Assembly: GCA_002403075.1 (NCBI GenBank)
Contig: DHHB01000076.1
Location: 1 to 5,581 of the forward strand
DNA length: 5,581 nt
Origin: a bacterium UBP1_UBA4783
Lineage (GTDB): Bacteria; Krumholzibacteriota; Krumholzibacteriia; Krumholzibacteriales; Krumholzibacteriaceae
Direction of reading: 5' to 3'
The notes below the pieces were generated by a model, which worked only from the letters and a program-made list of their open reading frames with translations, was not told the DNA's origin and ran no database searches. Below, piece after piece: positions 1-5,581 of the stretch. Every line of letters starts with the position of its first letter. The first letter of the stretch is position 1. A program made the translations under genes and the position numbers.

Positions 1-930
1 GTGTCGTTCGGCTCGGGGGAGTTCCAGCGCACGAACGAGCTCAACGATCCGCTCGGCACGTTCCGCGAGGGGGAGACGGCCTACATCCTCTCCGCCTCGA
101 AGAGCGTCACGCGGAGCGTCGCGATCGGAGCGAACTTCAAGATCATCCGCCAGAGCATCGACGAGTTTCAGGCGTCGGGCGCCGGCGGGGATATCGGCAT
201 TCTCGCGAACGTTCTACCATCGGTCGTCATCGGCGCCTCGCTCCTCAACGTCGGGGGACCGAGCCTCACGCTGCGCGAGACCGCCGAGGACTATCCGGTG
301 GAATTTCGCGGCGGCTTCTCGGTCCGCTTCCTCTCGGGGCGGGCCCTGTTCTCCACGGAGATCGACCACCGCGCCGGCTACGAGACGCGCATCCACGCGG
401 GAAGCGAGTTTTGGGCTCATCCCATCATGGGGCTCCGCGTGGGGTACTACGACTCGTACGTCTCGGGAGGCGTGAGCTTCGCCATCACCCCCGACATGCG
501 GTTCGACTACGGAATGTCCGATCAGGTGCTCGGTCTCACGCACCGCGTCGGCATCTCCTACCGCTTCGGCGGATTCTTCGCGAGCTCGCAGGCGACGCCG
601 CCGGTCTTCTCGCCGCTCGGCACGCAGTCCGTGACGAAGTTCAACCTCACGGCGAGGACCAAGGCGGACGCGGCGACGTGGAACCTCTCCATCGTCGACA
701 AATCGAATCAGGAGGTGCGCCGGTTCAGCGGCAAGGGATCGCCCCCCGCGCACATCATGTGGGACGGCAAGGACGAGAACGGGCTCTCGCTCGCCGACGG
801 CGCCTACCGGTATCAGCTCGTCGTCGTCGACGCGGAAGGCCGTTTGACACAGGGACGCGAGCGCACCGTCGAGATCATGACCTCAGGGCCGCAGGGCGAC
901 GTGCCGGTCGTCGTCAGCGAACAGTACTGA
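1..930 (+). CDS. PorV/PorQ-like outer-membrane beta-barrel protein with C-terminal FlgD-like Ig domain (5' partial)
   Basis: The reading frame is open from the window edge to the TGA at 928-930 (309 residues visible). Residues 1 to about 193 alternate short amphipathic strands and turns, for example GGFSVRF (104-110), MGLRVGYY (143-150) and HRVGISYRFGG (181-191). The DYGMSDQVLGLTHRVGISYRF region (169-189) resembles the last strands of PorV/PorQ (UPF0164) barrels. Residues about 201-295 resemble a FlgD-like Ig domain: PVFSPLG at the start, then WNLSIVDKSNQEVRRF, MWDGKDENG and LADGAYRYQLVVVDAEGR. No signal peptide or early barrel strands are present, so the GTG at position 1 is probably an internal codon and the gene starts upstream. 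Family members are outer-membrane proteins; Bacteroidota PorV serves type IX secretion, but that role cannot be assumed here. If the barrel has the usual topology, the Ig domain lies in the periplasm, where it could meet the TPR protein encoded 25 nt downstream. The family call is good; the function is unknown. Confidence 0.8.
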   Translation: MSFGSGEFQRTNELNDPLGTFREGETAYILSASKSVTRSVAIGANFKIIRQSIDEFQASGAGGDIGILANVLPSVVIGASLLNVGGPSLTLRETAEDYPVEFRGGFSVRFLSGRALFSTEIDHRAGYETRIHAGSEFWAHPIMGLRVGYYDSYVSGGVSFAITPDMRFDYGMSDQVLGLTHRVGISYRFGGFFASSQATPPVFSPLGTQSVTKFNLTARTKADAATWNLSIVDKSNQEVRRFSGKGSPPAHIMWDGKDENGLSLADGAYRYQLVVVDAEGRLTQGRERTVEIMTSGPQGDVPVVVSEQY

Positions 931-941
931 CGCGATCGCGC

Positions 942-947
942 GGGGAG
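942..947 (+). promoter_or_regulatory. Ribosome binding site of the TPR gene
   Basis: GGGGAG lies 8 nt before the ATG at 956. It decides the start: the in-frame GTG at 947 overlaps this motif and has no Shine-Dalgarno sequence of its own at a workable distance. The ATG at 956 is therefore preferred. Confidence 0.65.
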
Positions 948-955
948 TGATTCGA

Positions 956-3900
956 ATGACGAACATACGTGAAATACGGTTCATCGGGCGAGGCGCCCGC
1001 CGGGCGATCGCGGCGGCGCTCGCCGCCTCCGCCGTCGCCGCGTCGGCGCTCGCGGGCCTTCCCCACTCCGCGCGGGCGGAAGGGGCGAAATCCGAGACCG
1101 CCGCGGCGCGGCCGGCCGCCCTCCCGGATATCGGTCTCGCCCTCGAGCAGGCCCGGCGCCTGCCGGTTCCCGCGCGTCGGGGCGCCGCCGAGGAAGCGGC
1201 CGCCTCGCTCGCCGAGCTTCTGCGCTCGGACGTCCCGAAGGAGAGGCGCGAGGCGCTTCATTTCCTCTCGGGAGAGATCTACCACGCCCTCGGGAGCTAC
1301 GATCGCTCGGCGGAGGAGTTCCGCAACGCCGCGAAACGCGGCGAGCGCGGACCGTTCGCCGACGACGCCTCGCTCGCCGAGATCATGTCGCTCGAGGCGG
1401 CGGGACGCGACAACGACGCGGCCAAGGCGTGGCGGGAGTGGGAAAAGAAATATCCGCAGAGCCCGCTCATGGGCGAGGCCCAGCTCGCTCGCGCGTGGAA
1501 CGCCCTTCGCCGCGGCGCGACGCCCGAGGCGGCCCGTCTCCTCGAGACGCTCGTCTCGCGTTCGCGCTGGATGGAAAAGGACGCGCGGGTCGTTCTCGCC
1601 CGCTCGACCGTCGCATATCTCGAAGAGCGCCACGCGGAGGCGGTCGCGATCCTCGAGGCGGCTCCGCACGGCCCCGCGGCGACGTACCTGCGCGCCCTCC
1701 TCTACGAGGCGCAGGGGCAGTCCCTCAAGGCGGCCGCAAAGTTTCAGGAGACCGCCGAACGGTATCAGCATTCGAACCTTCGCGATCCGGCCATGCTCGC
1801 GAAGGCGAACATCTTTCTAGCGAGCGGCGCGTATCGAAGCGCCGCCGAGGAGATGGGCCGCGTGATCGAGAAGGCCTCGCGGCCCGACATCAAGGCCGAG
1901 GCCGAGCTTCGCCGCGCGATGGCGATCTACCTCGACGGCGACGCCGAACAGGGCGCCGCGCTCCTCCGCGAGGTCGCCGGGCGGCACGCCCGCACGGACG
2001 TCGCGGCGCGGGCGCAGTATTTTCTCGGCGAGGCCCTCTTCGCCGAGGAGTCCTACGAGCCGGCGATCAGAGAGTTCAACCGGGTGCTCTCGGATTACTT
2101 CGAGCACTCGCTCGCGGCGCGCGCCCAGTACCGGGTCGGTCGCTGCCTCGACGCGCTCGGCCGTGGCGCCGAGGCCACGAGCACTTATCAGGCGGTCGTG
2201 GCGGGATACCCGCTCGCGCCCGAGTCCCCCGCCGCGGCGTACCTCGCCGGCGTCGGGCTCCTCGGCCAGCGGCGTCCCCTCGTGGCGGCGCCGTATTTCC
2301 AGCTCGTTCTCGACCGCTACGCGCGAAGCGACAGCAGCGGCGCCATCGTGTTCGCTTCGAAAGATCATCAAGAGCTCGTCGAAGCGGCGCTGTGCCTGCT
2401 CGAGCTTTCGTACCACAAGGCGGGCAACCTCGGGCAGCTCTCGGGAGTGCCCCATCTCATGTTGCAAAAGATGCCGCCGAGCAGGTCGCCGTGGCGCGCG
2501 TACGCGATCCTCATCGACGCGGACGCGCTCGCGGCGCAGGCCCGCCACAAAGAGGCCGAAGGCATGCTGAAGCGGCTCATCGACGAATTTCCGGACAACG
2601 CGGTCGCGATTCCGGCGAATAGGCTGCTCGCGTGGACCTACGCGCAGCAGGGCCAGGACGCGCTCGCGATCGAGACCGAGGAGCGGATGCTCGCCCGTTA
2701 CGCGTCCCGCGGCGACGAGGCCAACCTGAGCTCCGCCTTCTTCAACAAGGCCAACATTCTTTTCAACAGGAAGGAATACCGCGAGGCCGCCGAGACGTAC
2801 GACGAGTTCCTGCGGCGCTTCCGCGATCATCCGAAGCGGCTGCAGGCGCTCTATCAGGCGGGCCTCTGCTACCAGCGCCTCGACCAGAACGGCGACGCCG
2901 TCGACCGTTGGGAATCGCTCGTCAGGAGCGACACGACATCAGCTCTCTCCGAGCGCGCTCTCGCGCGGGCGGGAGACCTCTACTTCCGCGCCGAGGCCTA
3001 CGACGACGCCAAGCGCTGCTACCGGACGCTCCTCGAGCGGTTCGCGACGAGCAGCGCGGCGGCTATGGGATGCCTGCGCATCGCGCAGTGCGAGTACAAC
3101 GCCGGAAACGACGAAGAGGCGCTCGGCCGCTACTCGGAGTTCGTCTCGCGCTTCCCCGCGAGCCCCATGGTCAAGGACGCCGAGCGCGGGATCGAGCTCG
3201 CGCTCTACCGGCTCGGCCAGCGGGCCGACGGCAGCGACGTGCTCGCCCGTCTCGTCGAGCGCTACCCGTCGAGCTCGTTCGCCGCGGACGCGCAGTTCGA
3301 GATCGCCATGCGGAGCTACAAGGCCAAGCGCTGGAACGAGGCCGCCGAGGAGTTCCGCCGCGTCGTGAGCCAGTTCCCCGGCTGTTCGGTCGCGGACCGC
3401 GCGCACTACCTCATGGCGGATTCGTATCGGCAGGCGGGCTCCTCGCGCGAGGCGCTCCTCGCCTACGAGCAGTTCCTGAGCTTTTTCCCCGAGAGCGAGT
3501 TCCGCCCGACCGTGAGCTTCCGCCTCGGATCGATCCGCTTCGAGGAGGAATCGTACATGCAGGCGGCCGTCGACTTCACCGGCGTGATCGACGCCGACGC
3601 GCCGCAGGAGATCGCCTCGGCGGCCCTCTTTAACCTCGCCATCTGCCGGCGGATGCTCGGCGACGCCGAAGAGGCGCGCCGGACGCTCGAGCTCTACCGC
3701 GAGCGGTATTCGTCGAGCGACGAACGCGCCGCGGAGATCGCCTATCAGCTCGGCGACATACACGACAAGGCGGGCCGGACCGAGAAGGCGCTCGCGGAGT
3801 TCTCCGCCGCGCTCGAGGCCAAGCCCGCGGACGAGCTCGCCGTCGAGCTCAACTATCGCGCCGGTCTCTGCGCGGAGCAGGGCGGCGACGCGGACGGGGC

Positions 3901-4114
3901 GATCAAAGCGTACCGCAGGGCGATCGGCTCGCCGGACAAGGACGACGCGTTCCGGCTGCTGGCCGTCGCGCGCTGCGCGGCGCTCTACGAGGACAAGGGG
4001 GAGACGGGCAAGGCGCTCGCGGCCTACCGGGATCTCATAGAGAATTCGAAGGACGAAGAGCTGGTGCTGGCCGCGCGCGAGCGGGCCTCGCAGCTCAAGG
4101 CGAAATCGAAGTAA
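956..4114 (+). CDS. Exported long TPR-repeat protein, probable periplasmic scaffold
   Basis: This protein has 1052 residues from the ATG at 956; an in-frame GTG at 947 would add three. The N-terminus is a Sec-type signal peptide: basic residues R5-R16, an Ala/Leu-rich core at about 17-35, and a likely cleavage after ARA (residues 39-41). From residue 98 to about 1040 it is nearly all helical hairpins of TPR type, with motifs such as GEIYHALGSYDRSAEEF (106-122) and GLCYQRLDQNGDAV (636-649). The repeats resemble those of BamD and CpoB/YbgF proteins. The regular pattern breaks at about 456-513. There is no transmembrane segment after the signal peptide and no lipobox cysteine, so a soluble periplasmic protein is expected. 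TPR superhelices bind partner proteins. The place between an outer-membrane barrel gene and ExbB/ExbD genes suggests that it links the two membranes' machinery, much as CpoB works with Tol-Pal. No enzymatic motif is visible. The exact role is not known. Confidence 0.88.
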   Translation: MTNIREIRFIGRGARRAIAAALAASAVAASALAGLPHSARAEGAKSETAAARPAALPDIGLALEQARRLPVPARRGAAEEAAASLAELLRSDVPKERREALHFLSGEIYHALGSYDRSAEEFRNAAKRGERGPFADDASLAEIMSLEAAGRDNDAAKAWREWEKKYPQSPLMGEAQLARAWNALRRGATPEAARLLETLVSRSRWMEKDARVVLARSTVAYLEERHAEAVAILEAAPHGPAATYLRALLYEAQGQSLKAAAKFQETAERYQHSNLRDPAMLAKANIFLASGAYRSAAEEMGRVIEKASRPDIKAEAELRRAMAIYLDGDAEQGAALLREVAGRHARTDVAARAQYFLGEALFAEESYEPAIREFNRVLSDYFEHSLAARAQYRVGRCLDALGRGAEATSTYQAVVAGYPLAPESPAAAYLAGVGLLGQRRPLVAAPYFQLVLDRYARSDSSGAIVFASKDHQELVEAALCLLELSYHKAGNLGQLSGVPHLMLQKMPPSRSPWRAYAILIDADALAAQARHKEAEGMLKRLIDEFPDNAVAIPANRLLAWTYAQQGQDALAIETEERMLARYASRGDEANLSSAFFNKANILFNRKEYREAAETYDEFLRRFRDHPKRLQALYQAGLCYQRLDQNGDAVDRWESLVRSDTTSALSERALARAGDLYFRAEAYDDAKRCYRTLLERFATSSAAAMGCLRIAQCEYNAGNDEEALGRYSEFVSRFPASPMVKDAERGIELALYRLGQRADGSDVLARLVERYPSSSFAADAQFEIAMRSYKAKRWNEAAEEFRRVVSQFPGCSVADRAHYLMADSYRQAGSSREALLAYEQFLSFFPESEFRPTVSFRLGSIRFEEESYMQAAVDFTGVIDADAPQEIASAALFNLAICRRMLGDAEEARRTLELYRERYSSSDERAAEIAYQLGDIHDKAGRTEKALAEFSAALEAKPADELAVELNYRAGLCAEQGGDADGAIKAYRRAIGSPDKDDAFRLLAVARCAALYEDKGETGKALAAYRDLIENSKDEELVLAARERASQLKAKSK
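1247..4075 (+). repeat. Array of about 22 TPR-like repeats within the coding region
   Basis: This is a protein-level repeat, not a DNA repeat. Counted by eye from the ATG at 956, hairpins begin near residues 98, 173, 241, 279, 314, 350, 387, 426, 514, 551, 591, 628, 664, 701, 738, 775, 812, 849, 885, 924, 961 and 996. In the C-terminal half the step is mostly 36-37 residues rather than the classical 34. Many repeats end with an aromatic or basic loop such as ERYPSSS or SQFPGC, as in the outer-membrane-lipoprotein type of TPR (BamD-like). Sequence identity between repeats is low, so the array is old rather than recently expanded. Confidence 0.75.
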
Positions 4115-4132
4115 GCGAACGCACGCAACGAC

Positions 4133-4138
4133 AAGGAG
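4133..4138 (+). promoter_or_regulatory. Ribosome binding site of the ExbB-like gene
   Basis: AAGGAG sits 7 nt before the ATG at 4146, in the 31-nt gap after the TPR gene. It is a strong match at ideal spacing and supports that start. The rest of the gap shows no hairpin or promoter. Confidence 0.7.
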
Positions 4139-4145
4139 AGCGAAC

Positions 4146-4877
4146 ATGGCAAGCAACTTCAACTTCATCGAGGCGCTGCGCACGAGCGCGATACTCTGGG
4201 TGCTCGTGGGGCTCAGCGTCCTCACGCTCGGCGTCGCGCTCGAGCGCGTCTACTACTACTGGCGGCGGCAGGGACGGCCGGATCAGGCGCTCGATCAGGC
4301 GCTGCGCAGGATCCGGAGCGGCGACCTCCGCGAGGCGGCCCGCATCCTCTCCTCCTGCGCCCATCCGATGGGCGCCGTGAGCGCGCAGATCGTCGAAGGC
4401 GAATACGTCGACGGCGAGAAAGCGGAAGAGCAGCTCCAGATCGCCCTCAGCGAGCAGCGGCTCCTCCTCGAGCGCAACCTCGGGTTCCTCGGGACGATGG
4501 CCGCCGTGGCGCCGCTCGTGGGACTGCTCGGAACCGTCTGGGGGATCATGCGGGCGTTCCACGACATGTCGACGACCGGCTCCGCCGCTCCGTCCATCGT
4601 CGCGGCGGGCGTCGCCGAGGCGCTTCTCACGACCGCCGTCGGTCTCATCATCGCCGTGCCGGCGCTCATGCTGTACAACAACCTCGCCCGGCGCATGAAC
4701 GTGATGCTCACCGTCGCCGAGAACGACGCGCGGAGCGTCCGCGCCGCCCTCGCCGGCGCGCCCGAGCACCGTTCGGCCGTTCGGGAGGCCCGCGACGCCG
4801 GCGAGCGCCGGCAGCGCATCGAGCGAAGCGCGGTCGAGCGCGTCGCGGACGAGCTCGAAACCGTCCGCTCGGAATGA
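4146..4877 (+). CDS. MotA/TolQ/ExbB-family proton channel protein
   Basis: This 243-residue protein matches the usual TolQ/ExbB length (about 230-245). It has three hydrophobic segments: TM1 at about 14-32, TM2 at about 113-136 and TM3 at about 151-177. The large loop between TM1 and TM2 (about 36-112) should be cytoplasmic. Family signatures are clear: PLVGLLGTVWGIMRAF (123-138) and VAEALLTTAVGLIIAVPA (156-173). Thr130, Glu158 and Thr163 match the conserved Thr148, Glu176 and Thr181 of E. coli ExbB, which line the proton path, so it should be functional. Such proteins form an inner-membrane pentamer around a TolR/ExbD dimer and turn proton flow into work on the outer membrane. The two genes that follow encode those partners. 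The tail from about 180 is hydrophilic and rich in Arg and Glu, probably helical in the cytoplasm. TolQ and ExbB cannot be told apart here, so no symbol is given. Confidence 0.93.
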   Translation: MASNFNFIEALRTSAILWVLVGLSVLTLGVALERVYYYWRRQGRPDQALDQALRRIRSGDLREAARILSSCAHPMGAVSAQIVEGEYVDGEKAEEQLQIALSEQRLLLERNLGFLGTMAAVAPLVGLLGTVWGIMRAFHDMSTTGSAAPSIVAAGVAEALLTTAVGLIIAVPALMLYNNLARRMNVMLTVAENDARSVRAALAGAPEHRSAVREARDAGERRQRIERSAVERVADELETVRSE

Positions 4878-4881
4878 GGTG
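4876..4881 (+). promoter_or_regulatory. Ribosome binding site of the first ExbD-like gene, overlapping the upstream stop codon
   Basis: GAGGTG begins inside the TGA stop (4875-4877) of the ExbB-like gene and lies 6 nt before the ATG at 4888. It decides the start: an in-frame GTG at 4879 overlaps the motif and is unlikely to be used. The overlap suggests translational coupling of the two subunits. Confidence 0.65.
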
Positions 4882-4887
4882 CGTGGT

Positions 4888-5298
4888 ATGGCACGCGCAT
4901 CGAAATCACAGCCGACGCAGGGCATTCACGAGGTCAACATGACGCCCCTCATCGACGTCTCGCTCACGCTCGTTGTGATACTGCTCCTGCTCACGCCGCT
5001 CGCCTTCGAGTCGAGCATCGCGGTGCGCAAGGCGCTCGCGAGCGCCCGCGCCTCCGCCCGCGAGGAAAAGGAAGAGCGCATCGAGCTCAACGTCGTCTCG
5101 GAGGACAGCGTGCTCATCAATCGCCGCCTCGTCGCCCGGGCCGAGCTCGGGAGCGCGCTCGCGCCTCTCCTCGAGAACAAGGTCCAGCGGCGCGTCGTGG
5201 TCGAATGCGGCGACGCCGTTTCGCACGGCGCCTTCGTCAACGTTCTCGATCAGGCGAAGCTCTGCGGAGCGGCGGAGATCGCCGTGCTCGGGAGGTAA
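4888..5298 (+). CDS. ExbD/TolR-family motor subunit 1
   Basis: This protein has 136 residues from the ATG at 4888, a normal length for ExbD/TolR. A short cytoplasmic N-terminus (1-19) is followed by one transmembrane helix (about 20-41) that opens with the family signature MTPLIDVSLTLV (18-29). Asp23 is the conserved membrane aspartate (Asp25 in E. coli ExbD, Asp23 in TolR) that is essential for proton use. After the helix comes a charged Ala/Arg/Glu-rich linker (about 45-64), then a small periplasmic domain (about 65-136) with the family pattern INRRLV, VVVECGDAVSHGAFVNVLDQ and AEIAVLG. It should pair with the ExbB-like protein encoded 10 nt upstream. Two points are unusual: the Val-x-Leu-Pro motif that normally follows the membrane helix is missing, and the periplasmic domain has two cysteines (107 and 126). 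It differs clearly from the second ExbD-like protein next door. Confidence 0.9.
   Translation: MARASKSQPTQGIHEVNMTPLIDVSLTLVVILLLLTPLAFESSIAVRKALASARASAREEKEERIELNVVSEDSVLINRRLVARAELGSALAPLLENKVQRRVVVECGDAVSHGAFVNVLDQAKLCGAAEIAVLGR
4940..4973 (+). repeat. Direct repeat copy 1 (membrane-helix codons of the first ExbD-like gene)
   Basis: These 34 nt match 5349-5382 at 32 positions; the two mismatches are at 4947-4948. The last 25 nt (4949-4973) are identical. The stretch encodes the TP-L/I-IDVSLTLV core around the essential Asp. It marks the paralogy of the two ExbD-like genes. Confidence 0.8.
5290..5295 (+). promoter_or_regulatory. Ribosome binding site of the second ExbD-like gene, inside the end of the first
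   Basis: GGGAGG is formed by the last two sense codons of the first ExbD-like gene. It lies 4 nt before the ATG at 5300, with the TAA stop between them. This is a strong core at slightly short spacing. The arrangement implies coupled translation of the two ExbD-like proteins. Confidence 0.65.
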
Positions 5299-5299
5299 C

Positions 5300-5581
5300 A
5301 TGAAACGGATCATCGAGAGCGGCATTCCCGCGACGGCCAGGATAAACGTGACGCCGATCATCGACGTCTCGCTCACGCTCGTCATCATCCTGCTCATGAC
5401 CGCGCCGATGCTCTGCGTCCCGGACGTCGAGGTCGATCTTCCGACGGCGCTGACGCGCGGGGCCGAGAACGAGTTCAACGTGAGCATCACGCTCGGCAAG
5501 AACGGCGAGCTCGCGATCAACGAAAACGTCGTGCGGCCGGAGCTCTTCGCCGCGACCCTTCGCGCAGTGATCGCGAAGGCC
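5300..5581 (+). CDS. ExbD/TolR-family motor subunit 2 (3' partial)
   Basis: An ATG at 5300, one base after the previous stop, opens a frame that stays open to the window end (94 residues visible, no stop). It begins MKRIIESGIPATARINV, followed by TPIIDVSLTLVIILLM (18-33). Asp22 is the conserved proton-coupling aspartate at the start of the single transmembrane helix (about 20-41). Right after the helix comes VPDVEVDLP, the usual ExbD/TolR post-membrane motif, then a periplasmic domain with NVSITLGKNGELAINENVV, typical of the family. About 40-50 residues are probably missing beyond the window, judging by the usual 130-150 length. It is a more canonical family member than the subunit encoded just before it. 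A plausible role is the second chain of an ExbD heterodimer within the ExbB-like pentamer; homodimers of each are also possible. Confidence 0.9.
   Translation, partial: MKRIIESGIPATARINVTPIIDVSLTLVIILLMTAPMLCVPDVEVDLPTALTRGAENEFNVSITLGKNGELAINENVVRPELFAATLRAVIAKA
5349..5382 (+). repeat. Direct repeat copy 2 (membrane-helix codons of the second ExbD-like gene)
   Basis: This is the partner of 4940-4973, offset by 409 nt, with 32 of 34 positions identical. Confidence 0.8.

Noticed and set aside
1..3. GTG at the first base as the true start of the barrel gene
   Set aside because: It sits at the window edge, no upstream sequence is visible, and the protein would lack both a signal peptide and the first barrel strands. 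An internal codon is much more likely.
931..940. Perfect 10-nt palindrome CGCGATCGCG between the barrel and TPR genes
   Set aside because: It is too short and has no loop or U-tract, so it is not a terminator. The octamer GCGATCGC occurs again at 1004-1011 inside the TPR gene, and such words are frequent by chance in this composition.
3526..3537. 12-nt palindrome CGGATCGATCCG inside the TPR gene
   Set aside because: It lies within codons of a normal TPR repeat, has no partner site nearby, and fits chance in GC-rich sequence.
411..3633. Overlapping plus-strand frames at 411-950, 969-1820, 1429-2622 and 2632-3633
   Set aside because: They are shifted-frame readings of the barrel and TPR genes, extremely rich in Arg, Pro and Gly, with no family signature.
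914..4225. Long open frames on the minus strand (for example 914-1771, 1817-2830 and 2939-4225)
   Set aside because: They lie opposite a clear TPR gene, are Arg-rich and low in complexity, and show no recognisable domain. Long antisense frames are expected in high-GC genes with strong third-position bias.
4680..4877. Hydrophilic Arg/Glu-rich tail of the ExbB-like protein as an added domain
   Set aside because: The total length of 243 residues is normal for the family and E. coli ExbB also has a cytoplasmic helical tail, so nothing extra is needed.
1..5581. CRISPR arrays, tRNA or rRNA genes, insertion sequences, phage or toxin-antitoxin genes
   Set aside because: Coding sequence fills almost the whole window and no gap exceeds 31 nt. 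No spaced repeats, cloverleaf-like segment or transposase motif was seen.

Overview
The window is high-GC bacterial DNA packed with genes on the + strand only. It reads as one stretch of a single operon: five genes in a row, with gaps of 25, 31, 10 and 1 nt. There is no room for an internal promoter, and no terminator hairpin is visible. Both end genes run off the window. The first lacks its N-terminal part and the last lacks its C-terminal part.

Layout: (1) 1-930, the 3' part of an outer-membrane beta-barrel protein of the PorV/PorQ (UPF0164) type with a FlgD-like Ig domain at its C-terminus. (2) 956-4114, a 1052-residue exported protein built almost entirely of about 22 TPR-like helical hairpins. 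(3) 4146-4877, a TolQ/ExbB/MotA-family proton channel subunit. (4) 4888-5298, an ExbD/TolR-family subunit. (5) 5300-5581+, a second, different ExbD/TolR-family subunit, cut by the window edge. Genes 3 to 5 have the family's diagnostic membrane residues: Thr130, Glu158 and Thr163 in the ExbB-like protein, and the single transmembrane Asp (Asp23 and Asp22) in the two ExbD-like proteins.

Together the genes describe an envelope-spanning system. An inner-membrane motor driven by the proton motive force (one TolQ/ExbB plus two TolR/ExbD) is encoded with a very long periplasmic TPR scaffold and an outer-membrane barrel that probably places an Ig domain in the periplasm. No TonB/TolA-type rod is seen; it may lie downstream. 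One-TolQ-plus-two-TolR sets are known from Xanthomonas (exbB-exbD1-exbD2) and from the Myxococcus gliding motor AglRQS. The function here (Tol-Pal-like envelope maintenance, TonB-like uptake, motility or secretion) cannot be decided from this window.

Organism: a Gram-negative (diderm) bacterium. A PorV-like barrel fused to a FlgD-like Ig domain, with high GC, suggests the wider FCB group and its candidate relatives (Eisenbacteria, Krumholzibacteriota, Latescibacteria and similar). This is inference from gene types only. Leucine is encoded mostly by CTC rather than CTG, which may help in placing the genome.
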